From assembly GCA_904394685.1 (NCBI GenBank), contig CAJFNK010000006.1, positions 1-53,913 of the forward strand: DNA of 53,913 nucleotides, in the 5' to 3' direction. Source of the DNA: Candidatus Heritagella gallinarum (GTDB lineage: Bacteria > Bacillota > Clostridia > Oscillospirales > Acutalibacteraceae). The notes below the pieces were generated by a model that was not told the DNA's origin, made no database searches, and saw nothing but the letters and a program-made list of their open reading frames with translations. Below are positions 10,146 through 18,061 of this stretch, one piece after another (within the stretch, counting starts at the first letter, position 1; each line of letters begins with the position of its first letter). The translations under genes were made by a program, and so were the position numbers.

Positions 10146-11171
10146 TCATTGGCTCCAAGCCTGCGGAATAAACAGCCGCCGGAAGGTATCCACCGCAAAC
10201 TGGTCGGTCATACCGGCAATATAATCACACACCGCCCGCTGAAGCCCGTCCTCCATGGCAATCTGCGCCATTTCTTCGGGCAGCTTTCCAGGCGAAAGAT
10301 AATATCCATACAGCGTAACCAGCATATTGGGAACTTTGTATTCCTCCGGCTTTGCCTTGGAATTAAGATATACCTGTTGGTACATAAATTCATGCAGACA
10401 GTCAAACGCCTGCTGCACCTCTTCCTGCATCCGGATTTCTTCCTCTGTGCTGCTTTCTACCACAGAGCGAATCATGCAGTCAATACGCTGTGTACGGGTC
10501 GCCCCCAGCACACGAGCCGCCTGCACCGGGATGTCGGATTCTTTCAGCACCCCCCCACGGATGGCATCGTCCATATCATGGTTAAGATAAGCGATTTTAT
10601 CCGCCAGCCGGACAATCCGCCCCTCCAGAGTAGATGCTTCTTTTCCTCTGGTGTGGCAAAGGATTCCATCCCGCACTTCCCAGGTCAGGTTTAATCCCAG
10701 CCCGTTGTTTTCCAGCCGTTCCACCACCCGCACGCTCTGCTCATAATGGCGGAAGCCGCCGGGAAAAAGGCTGTCCAACACATGCTCCCCAGCGTGGCCA
10801 AACGGGGTGTGACCCAAATCGTGTCCCAGAGAGATGGCCTCTGTCAAATCCTCATTCAGCCGCAGCGCACGGGCAATCGTGCGGGCAATCTGAGAAACCT
10901 CCAGCGTGTGGGTCAGCCGGGTGCGGTAATGGTCACCCTGTGGGGATAAAAACACTTGCGTTTTATGTTTCAACCGCCGAAACGCCTTACAGTGGAGAAT
11001 CCGGTCACGGTCACGCTGATATGGGGTACGCAAAGGACATTCCGGCTCTGCACGCTCCCGCCCACGGGTGTTTTGAGAAAGCGCAGCCTGTGGCGACAGC
11101 AGCATTTGCTCGGCCTGCTGCGTGCGCTCACGCACCGTGCGTTCTCGCACCGTCCGTTCACCTGCCGTCAT
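10146..11171 (-). CDS. dgt: Deoxyguanosinetriphosphate triphosphohydrolase-like HD protein
   Basis: The product is a type 2 dGTPase-like HD-domain protein, which splits deoxynucleoside triphosphates into nucleoside and triphosphate. The HD metal site is seen in RLTHTLEVSQIART and SLGHDLGHTPFGHAGE, and the family signature DRDRILHCKAFRRLKHKTQV lies near residue 60. I chose the ATG at 11171, which follows GGCGGGGA, rather than an upstream TTG. The first 20 residues contain a short tandem repeat (ERTVRERTVRERT), so the start region has grown by repeat copying. It precedes dnaG by 29 bases, so dNTP turnover and primer synthesis are coexpressed. Confidence 0.92.
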   Translation of the reverse strand: MTAGERTVRERTVRERTQQAEQMLLSPQAALSQNTRGRERAEPECPLRTPYQRDRDRILHCKAFRRLKHKTQVFLSPQGDHYRTRLTHTLEVSQIARTIARALRLNEDLTEAISLGHDLGHTPFGHAGEHVLDSLFPGGFRHYEQSVRVVERLENNGLGLNLTWEVRDGILCHTRGKEASTLEGRIVRLADKIAYLNHDMDDAIRGGVLKESDIPVQAARVLGATRTQRIDCMIRSVVESSTEEEIRMQEEVQQAFDCLHEFMYQQVYLNSKAKPEEYKVPNMLVTLYGYYLSPGKLPEEMAQIAMEDGLQRAVCDYIAGMTDQFAVDTFRRLFIPQAWSQ

Positions 11172-11355
11172 TTCACAATCCCCGCCTTCCTGCAAGATTT
11201 TTCGACAGTTTGAGGAGGGAAAAAACTTCCCTATAATTGTATATACGCAAAAAAATCGAAATAACCTTTAAAAAAATAAAAATTTTTCTTGCATTGTCGA
11301 GAAAATCCTTCCAGCAGCTGCTCAAAGAGGATAAAAACCATCATCGGGCGAAGAA

Positions 11356-11982
11356 TTACTCTTCCACCTGAAAAAACTCCATTCCCTCTTCTTCAAAGGT
11401 CACCTGGCCGTTGGTAGCGTCTGCCAGCTGACGGGCAAATGCCCCTTTCTGCTCCGGCGCCATGTGGAACGAAAGTGTAACCGCTTCGGTAAACTGTGTA
11501 TCGTCCACCACGCCCCCACATTCGGGAATCAGCGAACCGACCCGCCCATACTGGCTGTAATCGCACGTCAGGCGCAGCAGGGAACATTCCCGCATGGTGA
11601 TTACGCCCGCCGCCTGTAACGCAATCGAGGCGCCATGGGAATAAGCCCGCACCAATCCGCCACCGCCCAGCAAAATCCCGCCAAAATAGCGGGTCACTAC
11701 CAGAACGGTATCGGTAACATGTGATTTTTGAAGCACATCCAGCACCGGAATCCCGGCGGTTCCCTGGGGTTCGCCGTCGTCAGAATAGCGTTGCAGCTGC
11801 CCTTCCCGAAGAACATAGGCATATACATTATGAGTGGCGTCCCAATGCCTGGACTTGATCTCCGCAATAAAAGCGGTGGCTTCCGCCTCTGTCTGCACCG
11901 GCTTGGCATATCCGATAAAGCGAGAGCGTTTTTCTACAAACTCATCCTGTGCCTGTTTTGCGATGGTACGGTATTCGGCCAT
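11356..11982 (-). CDS. YigZ/IMPACT family protein
   Basis: This is a UPF0029 (YigZ/IMPACT) protein of about normal length (208 residues). Family members bind nucleic acids or ribosome-associated factors, and their bacterial role is unsettled. Diagnostic motifs are KRSRFIGYAKPV, RYSDDGEPQGTAGIPVLDVL and TRYFGGILLGGGGLVRAY in the N-terminal domain, followed by the smaller C-terminal ferredoxin-like domain. The ATG at 11982 has GGAGTGA 5 bases upstream; the longer in-frame GTG lies within that site. It lies between the rpmE terminator and dgt. I see no clear promoter or terminator of its own. Confidence 0.92.
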   Translation of the reverse strand: MAEYRTIAKQAQDEFVEKRSRFIGYAKPVQTEAEATAFIAEIKSRHWDATHNVYAYVLREGQLQRYSDDGEPQGTAGIPVLDVLQKSHVTDTVLVVTRYFGGILLGGGGLVRAYSHGASIALQAAGVITMRECSLLRLTCDYSQYGRVGSLIPECGGVVDDTQFTEAVTLSFHMAPEQKGAFARQLADATNGQVTFEEEGMEFFQVEE

Positions 11983-12027
11983 CTTTCTCACTCCGTCCCT
12001 TAATTTTCCAGAGTTCCAAAACTCCTG

Positions 12028-12062
12028 ATAAAAAACTTAGGCGGCGCATTTCTGCACCGCCC
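12028..12062 (-). terminator. Intrinsic terminator of rpmE
   Basis: On the minus strand an 8-base-pair stem, GGCGGTGC with GCGCCGCC (one G-U pair, 6-base loop), is followed by TAAGTTTTTT. It begins 14 bases after the rpmE stop. Confidence 0.8.
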
Positions 12063-12075
12063 GAGAAGAAAACAC

Positions 12076-12282
12076 TTATTTGTCCTGTAAGCCGTAACGC
12101 TTCTTGAACATGTCCACACGTCCGCTGGTGTCAACAAGCTTCTGCTTGCCGGTAAAGAACGGATGGCACTTAGAGCATATTTCAACACGGATGTTCTCTT
12201 TGGTGGAACGTGTCTCGATCACGTTGCCGCAAGCACATGTAATGGTCGTCTTCACATACTTGGGGTGCATATTCTCCTGCAT
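12076..12282 (-). CDS. rpmE: 50S ribosomal protein L31, zinc-binding form
   Basis: L31 bridges the two ribosomal subunits. The 68-residue product has all four zinc ligands of the C+ form (C16, C18, C36, C39), so it is not the zinc-independent paralog made under zinc starvation. I chose the ATG at 12282 because GAGGTGA ends 5 bases before it; the longer reading would begin at the GTG inside that ribosome site. It is a single-gene unit with its own promoter and terminator. Confidence 0.96.
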   Translation of the reverse strand: MQENMHPKYVKTTITCACGNVIETRSTKENIRVEICSKCHPFFTGKQKLVDTSGRVDMFKKRYGLQDK

Positions 12283-12324
12283 CTTTGTCACCTCTTTCAG
12301 CCGAGCTACAACATTAACAAGCCG

Positions 12325-12353
12325 ATTCTACCACAACCCGGTAGGAATTGCAA
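12325..12353 (-). promoter_or_regulatory. Sigma-A type promoter of rpmE
   Basis: Minus strand: TTGCAA, 17 bases, TAGAAT. It lies 42 bases upstream of the rpmE start codon. Confidence 0.8.
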
Positions 12354-12471
12354 GTATTATTTTTGAGAAATCCGCTATTTCCAGAAAAAAACAGCATTTC
12401 TACAAACATTTCTTCTCTTTTTCCCGGCTTATTCGCCAGTATAAGCAGATTATCCGTATGAATAAGTACCC

Positions 12472-13266
12472 TTATCGATCAGTATAAGCCACATATTCTT
12501 CCAAACACATTTGCAGCTGACGCATCTGCAACGCTGCTCTCTGCCCCACATAACGAATACAGCAGGGGTCAAACTCCCGCCCGGTATAGGATTTTTTTCC
12601 TTCCGGATAGCGGAATACAAATCCATAATCCACAGAGTGCCGAGCAAGCCAGCGATATTGGGCACTGGAAGCAAAATCAGAACCGTCTTCCAACCCCACC
12701 CAAACCGAAAGTCCGGTCTGGCTCTCATCCTGTCCGCCACGGGAAACCGAGGCAGCGGCCGTCTGCTCCGCCATCACACGGGAATACTTTTTTTCTTTCA
12801 TCAGGCGCTCTACTTCAGCGTTGAACTTTTGATCCTGTTCCTCAGGACTGACATAGCCCGACACCAACTTCAGCGGAGTCTTGTTCTGCTCGGCGGCTTG
12901 CAGCAGCGCCTCCAATGCGGGGATGATTCGTTCATCCATCTGAACTCCCTGAAACTCTGTAATTTGCGGTTTTTCCTCCAAAGGATGATCTGGGGTTGCC
13001 AGTTTTAAATTAAAATCATCCCCATAAATTGGAAGAACTTCCTCTTGTTGGGAAGAAGTTTGAGAACTTTCCGATTTTTCCTCCGGCTGATAGGGAATCA
13101 TAATCTGTTCCCAGGCCAGCCATGCTCCCACCGCAATCACGGCAATCAGCAAAAACCCGATCAAAATGCGAATTTTGCCAAGCCTTCTCACCCGCTTTTC
13201 TTCGTATCCGCTGGGCTTGGCTTTTACAATTCGTTCGCCGGTCCCTTTTTTCTTTTTATATTTCAA
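12472..13266 (-). CDS. Membrane-anchored VanY-like (peptidase M15B) protein, predicted inactive
   Basis: The protein has a lysine-rich cytoplasmic start, one membrane helix (about residues 33-53), a Ser/Gln linker and an extracellular domain that follows the D-alanyl-D-alanine carboxypeptidase (VanY) pattern: LKLVSGYVSPEEQ, ESQTGLSVWV, YGFVFRYPEGK and FDPCCIRYVG. In active members the third of these reads SEHxTGxAxD and the last EPWHxRYVG. Here the three metal ligands His, Asp and His are Ser182, Trp189 and Cys236, and the catalytic Glu is Asp233. It may bind rather than cut peptidoglycan stems. I favour a TTG start at 13266, 8 bases after AGGCGG; GTG at 13275 is the alternative. Confidence 0.75.
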   Translation of the reverse strand: MKYKKKKGTGERIVKAKPSGYEEKRVRRLGKIRILIGFLLIAVIAVGAWLAWEQIMIPYQPEEKSESSQTSSQQEEVLPIYGDDFNLKLATPDHPLEEKPQITEFQGVQMDERIIPALEALLQAAEQNKTPLKLVSGYVSPEEQDQKFNAEVERLMKEKKYSRVMAEQTAAASVSRGGQDESQTGLSVWVGLEDGSDFASSAQYRWLARHSVDYGFVFRYPEGKKSYTGREFDPCCIRYVGQRAALQMRQLQMCLEEYVAYTDR

Positions 13267-13327
13267 CAGGCACACCGCCTTTATTCACGATCATATTGCA
13301 GCGAATCACAGTCCCTGCATACTGTTT

Positions 13328-13356
13328 ATTGTACTGGGAAATCAGACAAAATTCAA
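13328..13356 (-). promoter_or_regulatory. Promoter of the VanY-like gene
   Basis: Minus strand: TTGAAT, 17 bases, TACAAT, about 60 bases before the start codon. It diverges from the pyk promoter 65 bases away. Confidence 0.7.
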
Positions 13357-13421
13357 CCGTTTTTGCAGGATTTCCTTGATTCTCCATCGCTTCCTTCTAC
13401 ACCATCTTTACGAATCCCTGA

Positions 13422-13450
13422 TTGCAATTATTCCGGGAATCCATTATAAT
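13422..13450 (+). promoter_or_regulatory. Sigma-A type promoter of pyk
   Basis: TTGCAA, 17 bases, perfect TATAAT. The start point should fall near 13457, giving a leader of about 90 bases. Confidence 0.85.
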
Positions 13451-13460
13451 AAATCTGTTA

Positions 13461-13487
13461 GATTTCACTAACGCCTTCGGTGAAATC
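13461..13487 (+). promoter_or_regulatory. Perfect 8-base inverted repeat at the 5' end of the pyk transcript
   Basis: GATTTCAC and GTGAAATC are separated by 11 bases and start within about 5 bases of the predicted pyk start point. This could be a repressor operator or a 5' hairpin that stabilises the mRNA. There is no T run, so it is not a terminator. Confidence 0.5.
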
Positions 13488-13547
13488 ATGAAAAGGCATG
13501 ACCATAAATTATTTTTTGAAATTTTTGAGAATGGAGCTGTGAACATT

Positions 13548-15302
13548 ATGAGAAAAACAAAAATCATCTGTACGCTTGGCCCTGCCACCGATAAAGGGGA
13601 TGTACTGCGGAAATTATTGGAATCCGGTGCAGATGTGGTACGTCTGAATTTTTCTCATCAGACCCACGCCGAGCAGAAAGTACGGGCCGATAAAGTCAAA
13701 GCACTTCGGGAAGAACTGGATCTCCCGGTTGCCCTGCTGCTGGATACCAAAGGTCCCGAAATCCGCCTGAAAGAAATGGACCCGCCAAAAGTCACCCTGA
13801 CTGCCGGCAGCCAGTTCACTCTTACCACTCGTGACATAGTGGGAAATGAATCTATTGCCGCTATCACCTTTAAAGGTCTGCCTCAGGATGTTTCAATCGG
13901 CTCCCGCATCCTGATCGACGACGGCCTGATTGAATTAAAAGTGGAATCCTGCACCGATACTGATATCACCTGCCGGGTAATCAACGGTGGCCCCATTTCT
14001 GCCAGAAAAGGCATCAACGTCCCCGGCGTCCAGCTCTCGCTCCCCTTTATCAGCGAACAGGACCGCAAAGATATCGCATTTGCCGTTCAGGAAGATTTTG
14101 ATTTTATCGCCGCTTCCTTTACCCGTACCGCTGACGATATCCTCGAAATGCGTGCCCTGCTGGAAAGCCTGAACTGTCACAACATTCGTATTATTGCCAA
14201 AATCGAAAATATCGACGGTGTTCAGAATATTGACGAAATCATCAACGTAGCCGATGGCATCATGGTGGCCAGAGGTGATTTGGGCGTTGAGATTCCGCTG
14301 GAAGAAATCCCGGTCATCCAAAAAGAACTGATCCGAAAAGCTTATCTGGCCGGCAAGCAGGTGATTACTGCTACTCAGATGCTTGACTCCATGATGAAAA
14401 ACCCCCGTCCCACCCGTGCAGAATCCACCGATGTTGCCAACGCCATTTATGACGGAACCAGCGCCATCATGCTTTCCGGTGAAACTGCCGCCGGTGATTA
14501 CCCCATCGAAGCACTGAAAACTATGATTCGCATCGCTGTCCGCACCGAAGAAGACATCGATTATAAGGCACGTTTTGATAAACAGGGACCGTTGGAGCAG
14601 CCTAATGTGACCGCTGCAATTTCTCATGCAACCTGCACCACCGCCCATGATCTGGGTGCCCGTGCCATTATCACGGTTTCCAAGTCTGGCCGTACCGCCC
14701 GTATGATCTCCCGCTTCCGTCCGGAATGTCCCATTATTAGCGGTACCACTGACCCCAAGGTCTGCCGCCAGATGAATCTTTCCTGGGGCGTGCGTCCCAT
14801 TATGGTGGAGGAGCAGAGCAACACCGACGAGCTTTTTGACCATGTGGTAAGCGTTGCCAGTGCTGCAGGGCTGGTCGATAACGGTGATATCGTAGTCATC
14901 ACCACCGGTGTTCCGCTGGGTGTATCCGGTACCACCAACCTGCTCAAGGTACAGCTGGTAGGCGATGTCCGGGTATCCGGCGTTGGCGTGACAAAGGGTA
15001 CGGTTACCGGCAATCTGTGCGTTTGCAAAGACGAAGAACAGGCCATGGCAGAGTTCCGTGACGGCGATATTTTGGTGATTCCCTATACCACCAACGATAT
15101 TCTCCCGCAAATGCGCCGGGCTTCCGCCATTGTGACCGAAAAAGAAGGCATCAACTCCCATGCTGCAATTGTGGGGCTTGCGCTGGACAAGCCGGTGATT
15201 GTGGGGGCCGAATACGCCACCTCGCTGCTCAAGAGCGGCTGTACCGTGACGGTGGACGCTGCCAAAGGTGTAGTTTCCGGAGGAAAATGTTCCTGCCAAT
15301 AA
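13548..15302 (+). CDS. pyk: Pyruvate kinase with C-terminal PEP-utilizer-like domain
   Basis: Pyruvate kinase converts phosphoenolpyruvate and ADP to pyruvate and ATP. The start MRKTKIICTLGPATDKG is typical, and I chose it over an upstream in-frame ATG because it matches the family and follows GGAG. The TIM-barrel core shows the substrate and metal region IAKIENIDGVQNIDEI and MVARGDLGVEIP, and the AATQML-like segment TATQMLDSM. The 584-residue length includes an extra C-terminal domain (about residues 480-584, with GINSHAAIVG) as in bacilli. That domain resembles the phosphohistidine domain of PEP synthase but acts structurally in pyruvate kinase. It is a single-gene unit with promoter and terminator. 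Confidence 0.97.
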   Translation: MRKTKIICTLGPATDKGDVLRKLLESGADVVRLNFSHQTHAEQKVRADKVKALREELDLPVALLLDTKGPEIRLKEMDPPKVTLTAGSQFTLTTRDIVGNESIAAITFKGLPQDVSIGSRILIDDGLIELKVESCTDTDITCRVINGGPISARKGINVPGVQLSLPFISEQDRKDIAFAVQEDFDFIAASFTRTADDILEMRALLESLNCHNIRIIAKIENIDGVQNIDEIINVADGIMVARGDLGVEIPLEEIPVIQKELIRKAYLAGKQVITATQMLDSMMKNPRPTRAESTDVANAIYDGTSAIMLSGETAAGDYPIEALKTMIRIAVRTEEDIDYKARFDKQGPLEQPNVTAAISHATCTTAHDLGARAIITVSKSGRTARMISRFRPECPIISGTTDPKVCRQMNLSWGVRPIMVEEQSNTDELFDHVVSVASAAGLVDNGDIVVITTGVPLGVSGTTNLLKVQLVGDVRVSGVGVTKGTVTGNLCVCKDEEQAMAEFRDGDILVIPYTTNDILPQMRRASAIVTEKEGINSHAAIVGLALDKPVIVGAEYATSLLKSGCTVTVDAAKGVVSGGKCSCQ

Positions 15303-15324
15303 ATTTCTCTCTACCATCTTCAAA

Positions 15325-15363
15325 TGCCCGTTCCGGCCTATAGGTCGGAACGGGCATTTTTAT
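15325..15363 (+). terminator. Intrinsic terminator of pyk
   Basis: An 11-base-pair stem (TGCCCGTTCCG with its complement) is followed by ATTTTTATTT, 22 bases after the pyk stop. Confidence 0.9.
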
Positions 15364-15364
15364 T

Positions 15365-15405
15365 TAAAAAAAGGGCGTATGGTTTTCCCATACGCCCTTT
15401 TTTCT
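15365..15405 (-). terminator. Bidirectional terminator after the aminopeptidase gene
   Basis: A stem of about 13 base pairs (AAAGGGCGTATGG with its complement, loop of four) has T runs on both sides. It ends the minus-strand operon whose last gene stops at 15407 and backs up the pyk terminator on the plus strand. Confidence 0.9.
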
Positions 15406-15406
15406 C

Positions 15407-16819
15407 TTATTTCTTCTGGTCAAAGAATGCCTTGAAAGCTCTATAAGCCATATAAACATCCAGTTTTGCCACAACCTCAAAGGGAGCGTGCATCGAAAGC
15501 ACCGGAACGCCTACATCGACTACGTCCACATTCAGGTTGGCGATATACTGTGCAACAGTTCCGCCGCCGCCCAGGTCTACACGGCCCAGCTCACCGGTCT
15601 GCCACAGAATATTGGCATCTTCCAGCAGGTCACGAACCTGACCCATAAACTCAGCGGAAGCATCCGAAGTGCCGCCCTTGCCACGGGAGCCGGTATATTT
15701 AATCACGCCCACGCCCTTGTTCAGGTAGCAGGTGTTATTCGCTTCATAAGCAGAAGCATAGGTAGGATCATAAGCAGCTGCCACGTCAGCGGACAGGCAG
15801 GTAGACTTGGACAGCACATCATGGCCGTCAACGCCGTCCTGCTTGGCCAACGCATGGATAAAGTAGCGCATATAAGAGGAATTCAGGCCGGTGTTGCCAT
15901 CGCTGCCGGTTTCCTCTTTGTCGGTCAGCACAGTAATCACGGTCTGCTCCGGAATCTCGCAGCAGTTGAGAACTGCTTGCAGAGCCGGATAAGCACACAC
16001 ACGGTCGTCATGGCCATAAGCGCCGATCATGCTGCGATCCAGACCCACATCCACCGCTTTGTGAGCCGGTACGAACTCGATCTCAGCGGTAATCAGATCC
16101 TGCTCCACAATCCCATACTTCTCGTTGAGCAGCTTCATCACATTCAGCTTGAACAGGTTATCGCCCTTTTCGGAACGCACCGGACGGCTGCCAAACAGGA
16201 TGTTGAGGTCTTCGCCCTCAATTGCCTTGCCCAGAGTTTTGGAAGCCTGCTCCTGAGAAAGGTGGGGCAGCAGGTCGGTGATGCAGAACTGGGGATCGCC
16301 CGGCTCCTCACCGATGCAGACATCGATCTTCTCGCCGTCACGGCGAATGATGCGGCCGTGCATAGCCAGCGGAGTAGCTGTCCACTGATACTTTTTGATG
16401 CCGCCGTAGTAATGGGTCTTGAGCATAGCAAAGTCGGTGGTTTCATACAGCGGGATCGGCTTGAGGTCAATGCGGGGGCAATCGATATGAGCAGCGGCAA
16501 TGCGTACACCCTCACGGCTTCCCTTCTCACCGATTACAGCCAGCATCACAGACTTGCCACGGTTGTTGACATATACCTTGTCGCCGGGCTTGTAGCTGGC
16601 AGCAGCGTCATAAGGGACAAAGCCCTTTTCCTCTGCCAGACGGATTGCCTCAGAAGTGGCCTCCCGCTCGGTCTTTCCGTTGTCCAAAAACTTTTTGTAG
16701 TCCTCGCAGAATGCGTCTGCACGGGCAATTTCCTCGTCATCAACACGGAAAAAGCCGTTTTTCTTGTCCAGCATCAGCTCTTTTGCCAGAGCCTCTGCAT
16801 CAATGGTTTTGTTTTCCAT
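15407..16819 (-). CDS. M18 family zinc aminopeptidase
   Basis: M18 aminopeptidases are cytosolic dodecameric di-zinc enzymes that remove N-terminal residues, often acidic ones, from peptides. The 470-residue product is full length. It has the first metal-ligand segment AAAHIDCPRIDLKP, a central GAYGHDDRVCAYPAL block with the bridging Asp, the catalytic DKEETGSDGNTG, and the last His in VLSMHAPFEV. The start ATG follows a perfect AGGAGGT by 8 bases. It is the last gene of the DUF951-prfA-tsaC-coaE-slt operon, 37 bases after slt. Confidence 0.93.
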   Translation of the reverse strand: MENKTIDAEALAKELMLDKKNGFFRVDDEEIARADAFCEDYKKFLDNGKTEREATSEAIRLAEEKGFVPYDAAASYKPGDKVYVNNRGKSVMLAVIGEKGSREGVRIAAAHIDCPRIDLKPIPLYETTDFAMLKTHYYGGIKKYQWTATPLAMHGRIIRRDGEKIDVCIGEEPGDPQFCITDLLPHLSQEQASKTLGKAIEGEDLNILFGSRPVRSEKGDNLFKLNVMKLLNEKYGIVEQDLITAEIEFVPAHKAVDVGLDRSMIGAYGHDDRVCAYPALQAVLNCCEIPEQTVITVLTDKEETGSDGNTGLNSSYMRYFIHALAKQDGVDGHDVLSKSTCLSADVAAAYDPTYASAYEANNTCYLNKGVGVIKYTGSRGKGGTSDASAEFMGQVRDLLEDANILWQTGELGRVDLGGGGTVAQYIANLNVDVVDVGVPVLSMHAPFEVVAKLDVYMAYRAFKAFFDQKK

Positions 16820-16856
16820 TGTTTGTTACCTCCTGAAAAATATCTATACTAAAATC

Positions 16857-17453
16857 TTACTTGTTTCCAAATATATCGGGATACAGCTTCTGATACATCT
16901 CCCGGTTTTCTGTCACTCGTTTCAGGTATTCCCTTGTTTCTCCATAAGGGATTTCCTTCAGTGTAACGCCATCAGAAGAATATTCCGGGTTTTCCAGCCA
17001 GGAAGTGACATTCCCCATTCCGGCATTATAGGCGCAAATCGCCGTGGATTCATTTTCATAGTGGGAAAGCAGCAAAGAAAGCAGCTCACACCCAAACTGA
17101 ATATTGATTTCCGGTTCAAAAAGATCCTGTACTGTCAGGTTTTCGCTGTCGGGAACCATGGTTTGTATCCATTCAAAGGTTTTCGGCGTCATCTGCATCA
17201 GCCCTCTGGCATTAGCGCTCGAAACCGCCTGGGGATCAAAATTGCTCTCTGCCCGGATGACGCCATATACCAGCGCCGGGTCAAGATCATATTCCTCGGA
17301 CTGTTCCATGATGATCTCATAATAAGAAAGGGGATAAAACTGCCGCAGCAGCGTATCTTTGGCGAAATAGAGCGCCATGGCCGCTGCTGCAAGAAATAAA
17401 AACAGCCCCAGAAAAATGCGCCCTTTTTTCTTTTTGCCCCTGCTATGCTTCAA
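16857..17453 (-). CDS. Membrane-anchored lytic transglycosylase (SLT domain)
   Basis: Lytic transglycosylases cut the glycan strands of peptidoglycan, leaving 1,6-anhydro ends. A basic stretch and one membrane helix (residues 12-30) anchor the protein outside the membrane. The Slt70-like catalytic domain follows, with the catalytic Glu69 in RAESNFDPQAV, then ARGLMQMTP and the AYNAGMGNVTSW motif. Start is TTG, whose last two bases overlap the coaE TGA stop (TTGA). AGGAGG lies 7 bases upstream, so translation is coupled to coaE. There is no cleavable signal peptide that I can see. Confidence 0.93.
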   Translation of the reverse strand: MKHSRGKKKKGRIFLGLFLFLAAAAMALYFAKDTLLRQFYPLSYYEIIMEQSEEYDLDPALVYGVIRAESNFDPQAVSSANARGLMQMTPKTFEWIQTMVPDSENLTVQDLFEPEINIQFGCELLSLLLSHYENESTAICAYNAGMGNVTSWLENPEYSSDGVTLKEIPYGETREYLKRVTENREMYQKLYPDIFGNK

Positions 17454-18061
17454 AGCGTTTCCTCCTGTATTTCATCCAGATATCGCATTAGTTCCTTATG
17501 AAGTGTATCGTCATCCAGGCTGCCGGAAATCACCCGGTCTGCCTTTTGCTCATACCAGCTTTCGGGATGCTGAGCGTCCATTCTGGCCCTTGCCAGTGCT
17601 TCCCCAATCCCGTCCCGGTTCATAATCCGGCGTAGACGCTTTTCATAGGGAACCGTTACCGCCAGAATCTGGTCACACAGCCGGTCGGCGCCCGCTTCAA
17701 AGAGCAGCGGGGCGTCGATTACCACAAACGATGCGCCAACGTTAAACGCCGCCTGCACCTGTGCTTCGGTTTCCTTGATAATCCACGGATGGGTCAGCTC
17801 GTTAAGGCGCTGGGTCTTTTCGGGAGAAGAAAAGGCCCGCTCTGCCAGCAGCCGCCGGTTCAAAACGCCATTTTCCAGAATATCCTCGCCAAACTCCCCG
17901 GCCAGCGATTGAAGGCATGGCTCACAGGAAGTGGTGATCTGGCGGGCGATCTGGTCACAATCGACAATCACACAGCCGAGCGTCGCCATTTCCTTTGCCA
18001 CGCTGGATTTTCCAGCCCCGGTAGGGCCGGTCAGGCCAATCACAATCGATTTATTCAACAT
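17450..18061 (-). CDS. coaE: Dephospho-CoA kinase
   Basis: CoaE performs the last step of coenzyme A synthesis, phosphorylating the 3' hydroxyl of dephospho-CoA. The P-loop GPTGAGKS is at residues 12-19, with the conserved Asp pair in VDCDQIAR, the ELTHPWI segment and VIDAPLLFEAG. Length (203 residues) is normal. The ATG at 18061 lies inside the end of tsaC (11-base overlap) and follows GAGGTG. The longer reading from an in-frame TTG places the ribosome site inside the gene, so I reject it. Its output feeds the fatty acid operon downstream in the window only in a general sense. Confidence 0.95.
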   Translation of the reverse strand: MLNKSIVIGLTGPTGAGKSSVAKEMATLGCVIVDCDQIARQITTSCEPCLQSLAGEFGEDILENGVLNRRLLAERAFSSPEKTQRLNELTHPWIIKETEAQVQAAFNVGASFVVIDAPLLFEAGADRLCDQILAVTVPYEKRLRRIMNRDGIGEALARARMDAQHPESWYEQKADRVISGSLDDDTLHKELMRYLDEIQEETL

